From the NCBI RefSeq assembly GCF_963082655.1, contig NC_081554.1:42218854-42282853 (forward strand): DNA of 64,000 nt. The letters run 5' to 3'. The translations under genes were made by a program, and so were the position numbers. This DNA comes from Stomoxys calcitrans. Its lineage: Eukaryota > Arthropoda > Insecta > Diptera > Muscidae. Shown in pieces: positions 56,327-64,000 of the stretch. The notes below the pieces were generated by a model, which searched no databases, was not told the DNA's origin, and saw only the letters and a program-made list of their open reading frames with translations. Positions within the stretch are counted from its first letter, which is position 1. Each line of letters begins with the position of its first letter.

Positions 56327-58490
56327 TCAGCAAACACTTTCCAGTTCTGCCACTCCTGCCCTTTGCATTGCCTGGCGTTTGCGATACTCATAGAACTCCT
56401 CCTTCATGGATTGCAGACGAGCCTCTATGTTGTCATAGCGTCCCTGCAAACGTGACTTTCTCATTGCTCCTCCGCCGCCAATGGTCATAGAGCTACCTGA
56501 GAGACCAAACGTCCCACCAGGCTGGCTATTGAAAAGGCTACTCGAAGAGCTGAGGGGCCCCAAAGTGTGATGTGTGGCCGCATGTGGCTGATAATGCTGG
56601 CCATTGTGCAAATGATGCAAATGACCACTGGTGTCTATGTGCAGATTGTAATCTTCACGCAGCAATCCCCCCGTTGGTGTGGAGGCACTGGGTGTGGGTG
56701 TTGAGGGATCAAACTCATAGTGGCCATCAACACTGCCCACATCCACCGACTTGGGCAGATTGACATTATCGGTGGCCGCATTCAGGCGTGTTATCATATC
56801 CAGCCAATGTTCCATGGTATAGGGCGGTGTCAGAGTACGCTGAGTGCTGGAACTGAAGTAATTGGAGGGTGAATAATGCTGATAGCAGGATAAAGGGGGC
56901 GGCAATGTGCCATACCCTGCTTGTTGTTGGGCGATTTGAGAGGCTTGCTGAGGCACCGCAGCCTGAGCCTGGGCTTGTTGCGGTGGATGGTGATGTTGAT
57001 GTTGTTGCATTGCTTGCGCTTGCGCTTGCTGTGTGGCCATTTGTGCAGCTGTTGGTGTTGTTCCAAAGTAGGCAGTATTTGTTGCAGACGGTGGTGGCGG
57101 CGGTGGCCTATACGGCGGCAGTAGACGCCATTCACTGGTGCTACCCGAATGGTGTGAACCCTGCGGATGATTGGAAGTGTTCTTTGAGCCAAATCCACTA
57201 GAACTGGATCTTGATTCTGGTGAGGCATCCAAGCCTAAGACATGATGATTTGAGGAACGCAATGTTAAATTCAAATGCGGCAGCGGAGACATAAGATCCC
57301 CCTGAGAGCGACCAAATAAACGCGAATAATGACGTGGATACCAGCGCGTTCTGGGCCTGTAGCTATGATAATACGGGGCCGAAGAACTATGCTGATAGTA
57401 ACTTCTCCAAGAGGGTGGTGAATCCATTTGCAGGGGCAGAAAATCTGAATGCTGATGTTGCTGATGTTGCTGCTCATAATTAAGACGTCTGGTTTCTTCT
57501 TGTATGGTTCTCAGTGAAGGCAATTCATGGGCATAATAACGATAACGACTTAAATTACCACTGGCTGTGGGTGTCAGAGTGGGCACTGACCTTTCCGCCG
57601 AACCCGGATAAACCGTACTCAAGTCACTAAAGGGATTATAGGTGAAGTGGTTGGAATGATTTGGTGTGGTTAGGGCCCAGGGTGAGGCCAGCAGACATTC
57701 CTCAGTTTGACTGACCACTCCATTGGGGCTGCTGGCGGGCGAACTTGAAAATATTCTAGAAACTTTGGAGGGGGAAAACACCTGATGCATATGGTGGCTC
57801 TGTAGACCACCACTTATGGTGTTAATATGCAAGGGTCTACTAGCTGGCTGTGCCTGTTGCTGCTGCTGGTGGTGCTGCTGGTGCTGATGATGTTGATGAC
57901 CCATTGTATGATGAGGATGTAGATTGCGATAGATGGTATTGCCATAGACATTTTGATAACGGGCTCCCGTCAGCAGATTATCACTTTCACCTTTGCCATA
58001 GCCACCATTAGTATGGCTACCGCCACCAATCTTTAATAGACCACCCAGACCTTGCAGCAAACCGCGAGCCGAACCGGCTGCCACCGATTGCAGACTCAGC
58101 TGACTGGGTGAGGCCACCAGGGGGCGGCGCCATGATGCTCGGGCTGTTATGAAATTGCGGCGCGATAGAAATCCTCCATCATCTGAAGAAGATTTTTGCG
58201 AGGCATTACTATTGCGCCTGGCATCGGCCATATCCATGGCATCCACCTCATCGACTCCATCGTCGAGCAGTATGGCACCATTGGTCAGGGCATTATTCGA
58301 TTTGGTGGCCAACACAAAGCGACCATCGCGTGATCGCTGTATTTCACTCAGGGATTTGTGTCGCTCCGACTCCTCCAAGGTCGGCGAGCTATAGATCGAA
58401 TGGCAGTTGGTACAACGATCCGGCGGCCATATCCAGTGTAAGATTGCAATAAGTATTGTTGTTAGACTTGATATTCGGGTTTGTTTATAT
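56327..58490 (-). CDS. tutl: Last coding exon: cytoplasmic tail, probably of Turtle (IGSF9-like)
   Basis: One frame stays open from a CTCTCTCACAG acceptor (58491-58501) to TGA at 56327-56329, about 720 codons with no initiating ATG needed. The exon starts YKQTRISSLTTILIAILHW, then IWPPDRCTNCHSIYSSP, which includes a CxxC. Numbering from LEESERHKSL at 58378: an acidic patch at 39-49, His/Gln-rich stretch at 154-176, RPRTRWYPRHYSRLFG at 341-356, SPESRSSSSGFGSKNTS at 386-402, polyproline PPYRPPPPPP at 421-430, Gln/Ala/His-rich 447-487, MEHWLDMITRL at 522-532, and a helical, charged end (IEARLQSMKEEFYEYRKRQA) finishing ESVC. It is disordered overall, with candidate SH3/EVH1 ligands and a PDZ-ligand-like S-V-C terminus. 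Long intracellular tails of this sort belong to Turtle-type axon and dendrite receptors. The gene name is my best guess from memory; the domain content alone says only 'intracellular tail'. Confidence 0.7.
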
Positions 58491-59155
58491 CTGTGAGAGA
58501 GTGTTGGGTTTTTTTTTTGTGGGTGGAGAAAATAAACAGAAAGGAAAAATGTGAGTAAAAAATTTATAATTTTTTTTTTTTTTTTGTAAATTTCAAAACG
58601 GTATCACACCATCTATACAAACATGCTACAGGCTTTTGCTAAAATATATTTTTTAATTTAAATATTTATCACAAACTTAAAGTGGAATACTGAACACAAC
58701 AACTTTTTGTGTATAAATTTTCTTTAAATATTTATGGCCAACCTTTTGATCTATAACATCATCCAGGGATTATATTTCGAGTAGATTTCATCCATGTGTT
58801 TTTTTAAGCAATAAGCACAGAAATACAAAAAAGACATATATTTACATGTGTTAGTAGGAATATCGAGCGACTTAGACAGGGTTCATTCTGAGGAATATGA
58901 AAATTTCTTTAAAATGCTGGTAAAATTGCTTGAAAAAAAAAAATGGTCTCTAAAAAATTAAAATAACAACTAAAGGCAAAAAAAGAAAATTCAATGAAGT
59001 ACTAAAAATGTTAAACACGTTAAACTATTAGGAATAAGTCCTGGCAAATTAAAAAAAAAGAAAAACATTTCGCAGATTATTATCCTTCACTAAACCTAGT
59101 GAAACCTGTGAGTTTTTCAGCTTTGAAAAACTTCTCCACAAATGCCTTTTTATAG
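58491..59155 (-). other. Intron upstream of the tail exon
   Basis: The pyrimidine-rich acceptor ACACTCTCTCACAG (minus strand) is at 58491-58504. An alternative AG at 58466-58467 (TATCAAG) is weaker. AT-rich DNA with A/T homopolymers beyond; no further exon was identified in the rest of the window. Confidence 0.6.
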
Positions 59156-59249
59156 TAAAACTAGCCGAACCGGGCCCGCTCCGCTAAGCCTTTTTTGACT
59201 CTCTAATATCTTTTTAGGGTGGAGACACTTCGCCCTGAATGCGGATAAC

Positions 59250-59740
59250 GAATTCGTGCCATTGTAGCCTATGACGCTGAACGCGTTCGAATCCTGGCGA
59301 GAACATCAAACAAAGCGGTGTTTATCCCCTCTTAATGTTGGGCGACATTTGCTAGTGCAATGCCATGCATGGTCATTTAAAAAATCTTCCCCAAAGAGGT
59401 GACGCCCTGCGGGACGCCGTTCGGACTCGGCTATAAAAAAGGTCCCTGCGCACTGCGGGACGCCGATCGGACTCGGCTATAAAAAAGGTCCCTGCGCACT
59501 GTGGGACGCCGTTCGGACTCGGCTATAAAAAGGGTCCCTGCGGTCCATGCGCACTGCGGGACGCCTTTCGGACTCGGATATAAAAGGGGTCCCTGCGGTC
59601 TCTGTGCATTGCGGGATGACGTTCGGACTCGGCTATAAAAAAAGGTCCCTTATCATTGAGTTTAAACTTGAATCGGCAAGCACTCATTGAGAATTTGTCA
59701 GAATTTGCCCCTTCTCGGTTCCTGGTGGTAATGTTCTTCC
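59250..59740 (+). repeat. Captured, expanded SINE inside family C
   Basis: Truncated head GTAGCCTATGACGCTGAACG CGTTCGAATCCTGGCGAGAA, body ATGTTGGGCGACATTTGCTA and AATCTTCCCCAAAGAGGTGA, tail TTTGCCCCTTCTCGGTTCCT. Joints match the minus-strand copy at 54015-54300. Confidence 0.7.
59400..59650 (+). repeat. Minisatellite of 46/55 bp, five units
   Basis: GGACTCGGCTATAAAA occurs at 59423, 59469, 59515, 59570 (GGATATAAAA variant) and 59625, so the spacing is 46, 46, 55, 55. The longer units have a 9-bp addition after CCCTGC (GGTCCATGC or GGTCTCTGT). The SINE elsewhere has a single unit. Confidence 0.9.
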
Positions 59741-62245
59741 TTAGGCTAATGTTCTTATTAGAGGAGAGATGGCACCTCAGACATTTCGGCTCACATATGG
59801 ATATCAAATTCGTGTTGCACTTCCCTTCCCTTTAATTTTAGCCCCATATTGCCATGCCCTCTAAATATGAACCATTTGAAGGGTGTTTTTGGGGGCTGGG
59901 ATGACCACCGGCATTTTTTTGCTGAAAATAGATGTCAAATGTCCCATCGGCAATGATGTTCTGTTTAGGGGGTGCTTTAGGGCGTACCCCAAAACACTCC
60001 AAAATTGCATATCAAATTAGTTTTCTTCTCTCAAATACCTTTCATTTGAGTCCCATATTGTCATAATGGGTCAAATAACCCATTTGACGTATCTCTAGGA
60101 AAATAGATATAAAAAAAAAACTGAAAATCGATATCAAATTCGTTTTTTATTCCCATCGAAAATGAAGTTCAGTTAAGGTGGTGCTTTAGGGCGTACCCCA
60201 AAACACTTGGCTCCAAAATTGAATATCAAATTCGTTTTCTACTCTCAAATACCTTTCATTTGAGTCCCATATTGTCATAATGGGTCAAATTAGCCATTTG
60301 AAGTATCTCTAGGAGGAAAAGTTCCACCTAGACTTGTACGCAAATTTTAATGCCATATTCGTTATCTACTCCTTAATACCTATCATTTGAGTCCCATATA
60401 GCCATGGCCGGCTGATATGCCCATTTGGGGGTATTTCGGGGTGGGCGACCTCCCTCTACTTGGACCTACTGTTTTATGCCATATTTGTAATCTACTGCCT
60501 AATACTTTTTATTTGAGTCCCATATTGACATGCGCTTCGAATGTATATGTTTAGAGGGGTTTTGGGGGCCCCACTGGGTACTTGGACTCAAATTTTAATA
60601 CCATATTCGTGTTTAGGTCTCCAATACTTTTCATTTGATACACTTATTGTGTGTCCATTGGACCACTTTTTGAGATATGGGTGGCGTTTTTGCGGTAAAA
60701 GGGAGGGTCCGCCTTCACCCGATATCTAAAATGTATATAGCCTATGTTTCCTTCCACACAAGCGTACACAATCTATAAAAATTTTAAAGAAAATCGGTTC
60801 AGCCAAGTATCATATAGTCATAATGGGTCTAATGGCGTTTTTGAGGGGTGGCGTGACCCCCTATACTTCGATCTGATTTTCTATGCCAGATGCGAAATCT
60901 ACTCCCGAATAACTTTAATTTGAGACCCATATTAAAATGAACGTCCAATATGTCTGTTTGTGGCAGTTTTGGGGTTGGGGCGGCCCAATGGATATTTGGG
61001 ACCAAATTTTAATGCCATATTCGTATTCTACTCTCCTATACCTTTCATTTGATACCTATATTGTCCCAATCGGTACACTTTTGATTTTGGGTTGTGTTTT
61101 AGGCTAAGGGGGAGGGCCCCCCCTTACTATACTATATGGTTTATGTTTCCTTTCAGACCAACCTACACAATATGCGAAAATTTCGAGAAAATCAGTTCTG
61201 TCGTTTTTCGGTCTATACGGAACAAACAAACCGAGTCCCATATATCCGTGACTCGCTAATGTGCCCATTTTGGGCGTTTTTGAGGGGGTGGGGTGACCCC
61301 CTATACTTCGACATGCATTTGTATGCCAGATTCGTTATCTACTCCGGCAAACTTTTCATTTGATACCCTTATTGTGCCCGTCAGACCACTTTTTGGGATA
61401 TGGGTGGCGTTTTTGCTGTAAAGAGGAGGATCCGCCTCCACCCGATATCTAAAATGTATATAGCCTATGTTTCCTTCCAGACAAAGGAACACAATCTATA
61501 AACATTTTAAGGAAATCGCTTCAGTATCATATAGTCATAATGGGACTAATGGGGTTTTTGAGGGCCTAATGGCCCCTATACTTCGATCTGATTTTGTATG
61601 CCAGATTTTAAATCTATTCCCGAATACCTTTCATTTGAGCCCCATATTGAAATGAACGTCCAATATATCTGTTTGGGGGAGTTTTGGGGTTGGGGCGGCC
61701 CGATGGGTACTCTGACTCAAAGTTAAATATAATATTCGTATTCTATTCTCTAATACCTTTCATTTGATACCTATATTGTCCCGATCGGTCCACTTTTGAT
61801 TTTGGGTTGTGTTTTTGGCATAAGGGAAGGGTCCGTCCCCCTTCCGATAACGAAAAATTTTATAGCCTTTGTTTTCTTCCAGACCAACCTGCACAATAAG
61901 CGAAAATTTCGAGAAAAACGGTTCCGCCGTTTGTCAGTCTATACGGAACAAACAAATCGACATGCATTTGTCTGCCAGATTCTTTATCTACTTCCGCTTA
62001 CTTTTCATTTGATATCCATATTGTCCTTATCGGTCCACTTTTGATTTTGGGTGGTGTTTTTGGGGTAACGCTGTAGGGTCCGCCACCTTCCGTTATCAAT
62101 AAATTAAAATCCCATTCCTACTTCCTGACCATATTCGTAATCTACTCCCGAATGCCTTTCATTTGAGTCCCATATTGTCATGATCGTCAAATAAACCTAT
62201 TTTAAGGAGTTTTTGGGGCTGGGGCGGCCCCCCAGTTCCTTGGGG

Positions 62246-62316
62246 ATATTTCGATGTGTTGCAAACGGAATGACTAAATGAATATACCCCCTTTCCTACG
62301 GTGGTGGGTATAATAA
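62246..62316 (-). repeat. Family A terminal fragment
   Basis: GGATATTTCGATGTGTTGCA AACGGAATGAC ... CCTACGGTGGTGGGTATAA, as at 1327-1396. Confidence 0.75.
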
Positions 62317-63229
62317 GCTTAAATAAAAGACAAAATAAAATAAAAAAATTATGTCTTTCCCTCTTGGACATTTTCTTTAATTTAAGAAACCCTCATAAAG
62401 TTAGTTCGAGTGTACTTAGAAAGCTATTAAATATGTTTCTCTTACTATGATTGAATTATTGTGTAATAATTGTTTCGTGCCTTAAGTAGACCACTTAACT
62501 ATCCTTAATCGAAAATAATCAATTACGTATTTTCTTTGTGTTTACTTGCTAATTGAATTCAAAAACAAAGTTCTCCCCACTTAAAAATTGAACAGATCCA
62601 TGAATATTTTCTCATATTTTGATATACAACTAGTGTTCATTATGTAGCATAGGTGTAGGTATACCAAGGACGTCAAATAAGTATCCTTAATGGAGTTAAG
62701 GATAAAGTTAAGCATTGCAGTGGTTTTTGTTTAACAGATGTTAGTGTGGTGGTGCAAGTGGATTCAGGAAAATCTGTCGAAACTAACTTCAAACTTCAGT
62801 GAATACTCGCTTCTCTTAAGAACAATAAGTTTTCCTTCTTGTAACCAAAGGGACATTCAATTTGGAATAAGTAAAAATGTGCCAAGTTCTGCGACGCTAG
62901 TTTTCCTGCCCACATATTCAGTGCCATGTAGTTTGAAGTCTTTGAAGAATAAACTATCCCATTGAATTGTTGGATAATGTATTAAAGTATTATTGAATTA
63001 TGTCACTTAGTGCGTTTTGCCGCGAAGCTGAGCTAAGCGGAGTTAAACTATGTTGTCGAAGCATTGAGGCTTTTTGCATGGCAACACCAGTGGTGTTTTG
63101 TCAATGGGAATGTAGGTAACATTAATACACAAGAGAGAGTTTCAGCAGTATTCAACGAAGATAACAATTAAACGCAGGCCTTAGCAACAGAGTGAAATGT
63201 GGCAAAGATTTTACCGTTATCCCGAAAGG
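62317..63229. other. AT-rich non-repetitive sequence, possible upstream region
   Basis: No family modules. A 75-codon plus frame at 62738-62965 has no recognised domain and is not called. A GAGAGAG run (63133-63139) that could bind GAGA factor lies about 120 bp upstream of the candidate start site at 63258. Confidence 0.35.
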
Positions 63230-63290
63230 TATAAAAACGGCAAAGCCAGCTTGAACCAGTCAAGTGCAACAGTGGCAGTATACAGGTAAG
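63230..63290 (+). promoter_or_regulatory. Candidate core promoter with first-exon splice donor
   Basis: TATAAAAA at 63230-63237. CCAGTC (close to the fly initiator TCAGTY) at 63256-63261 puts +1 at A63258, 28 bp downstream of the first T of the TATA box. CAG|GTAAGT (63282-63290) would end a first exon of only about 27 nt. The spacing is canonical, but no downstream exon is visible before the window ends. It could instead belong to a retroelement LTR or be chance. Confidence 0.4.
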
Positions 63291-63379
63291 TGAAATGAGA
63301 AATGCTTGCGTGCTGAGCTTGAGTGTCAGAGCCTTTTAATCAAAATAGTTGCCAGCGTTTTGCCCGGAGTCCAGTAGAT

Positions 63380-64000
63380 ATAGGTGACTCTGAGCCAGTG
63401 AAAATTACCCTCGACGTGTGTGAACCATGCCTCCGAGACCAACGTAGCCAGTACCTGGCCTTTGTCATTCAGAAATAAGAGCCGTTGAGCCCACGAATGC
63501 ACCCACATATATGGTATCCACGCCGTGAGTGAACCATGCCTTCGAGACCAACGTAGCCAGCATCTCGCCTTTGTCCTTCAGACATAAGAGCCGCTGTGCC
63601 CGCGAATATGCCCACTTGCCATTTGTCCACGACCATCAACCCGTGATTAAGTGCCGTAAACACGCAGTGAGTGAACTATGTCTCCGAGATCAACGTAGCA
63701 AGCTCCTCGCCTTTATCATTCATACAGAGGAGCTGCCGAACCCGCGAATACACCCACTTGAATTTGTGCACGATCATCACCCTGTGATTGAGTGCCGTAT
63801 CCACGCAGTGAGTAAACCTCGTCTCCGAGACCAACGTAGCCAGCACCTCGCATCTGTCCTTCAGAGATAAGTGCCGCTGAGCCCGAGAATACACCCACGT
63901 GTCATCTGTCCACGACCATCATCTCGTAGTTTAGTGCTGTATTCACGCTGTGAATACGGCACTGTGAAATAAGAGCCGCTGAGCCCGAGAATTCACCCAC
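63380..64000. repeat. 141-bp minisatellite running off the right edge
   Basis: AACGTAGCC/A occurs at 63441, 63550, 63692 and 63833 (109, 142, 141 bp apart). The first unit lacks about 32 bp. Each unit contains CTCCGAGACCAACGTAGCCA, TCGCCTTTGTCCTTCAGA, AAGAGCCGCTGAGCCCGCGA ATACACCCAC and GTCCACGACCATCA. It is markedly richer in G+C than the rest. The period is 47 codons, so minus-strand frames stay open over short stretches, but the frame is not maintained through the array. Confidence 0.85.

Larger units (their letters stand above)
59156..62245 (+). repeat. Family C element, longest copy, with captured SINE
   Basis: 5' end CTAGCCGAACCGGGCCCGCT. SINE-derived segment at about 59260-59740 containing a minisatellite. 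Then about 18 C modules (ACCTTTCATTTGAGTCCCAT, TTTTGGGGTTGGGGCGGCCC), including several internal copies of the 3'-end block (CTATGTTTCCTTCCAGACAA, GGTTCAGCC...ACGGAACAAACAAA). It breaks off at CCCAGTTCCTTGG and joins a family A terminus. It lies in the putative tutl intron. Confidence 0.78.

Noticed and set aside
56290..57228. Plus- and minus-strand open frames overlapping the tail exon
   Set aside because: Shadows in other frames of a long open, low-complexity exon (Gln/His/Pro codon repeats keep alternative frames open).

Overview
This is a eukaryotic, AT-rich, transposon-dominated window. It looks like chromosomal DNA of a higher fly, probably a calyptrate/muscid such as a stable fly or house fly. 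That placement is inferred from two neuronal immunoglobulin-superfamily gene pieces of Drosophila type and from the style of the dispersed repeats; no species-diagnostic sequence was seen. Nothing bacterial or plasmid-like is present, and no CRISPR array, rRNA gene or intact tRNA gene was found.

Host genes. Only two host coding segments can be supported, both on the minus strand. At 5267-5500 lies the first coding exon (signal peptide plus the start of Ig domain 1) of a gene I take to be borderless (bdl). The rest of that gene lies beyond the left edge, so 1-5266 is its first intron. At 56327-58490 lies the long last coding exon, a low-complexity cytoplasmic tail, of a second gene. My best guess is turtle (tutl), which would continue to the right. 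The two genes would be tandem neighbours, and 6-56 kb would be the intergenic region, or the long tutl 3' flank plus the bdl promoter. A TATA/initiator/splice-donor arrangement at 63230-63290, followed by a 141-bp minisatellite running off the right edge, may mark another transcription start.

Repeats. The intergenic space is built almost entirely of repeats. The largest is a satellite array of about 11.8 kb (14836-26684, 124-bp monomer, about 95 copies, one 200-N assembly gap). It has higher-order structure and a strikingly uneven conservation profile within the monomer. Four dispersed families with internal tandem modules (called A, B, C and D here) fill 0.2-4.9, 7.2-8.5, 27.3-36.9, 48.4-52.0, 53.8-54.4 and 59.2-62.3 kb. 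Autonomous-type elements are: a DD41D-spacing mariner with one in-frame stop (8580-9885), an RTE-like LINE (8497-13089) interrupted by that mariner and by a MITE, two fragments of a jockey/R1-like LINE (26690-27325, 37255-38720), a minus-strand CR1/BS-like LINE (39760-41990), and a 5'-truncated LINE tail with a target-site duplication (52580-53071). Small elements are five copies of a mariner-type MITE, three fold-back derivatives of the DD41D mariner, a tRNA-derived SINE family, and a long-hairpin element at 43586-43814.

Most interesting points. (1) Rearranged fold-back mariners with near-perfect arms of 181-196 bp sit inside the transcribed first intron of bdl and match the coding mariner elsewhere in the window. 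They could produce hairpin RNA against it. (2) The satellite island shows 10-monomer and 2-monomer higher-order repeats. (3) A family-C element has captured a SINE and appears to have propagated it as cargo. (4) Several insertions are nested cleanly enough that the empty sites can be read from neighbouring copies, giving a relative chronology.
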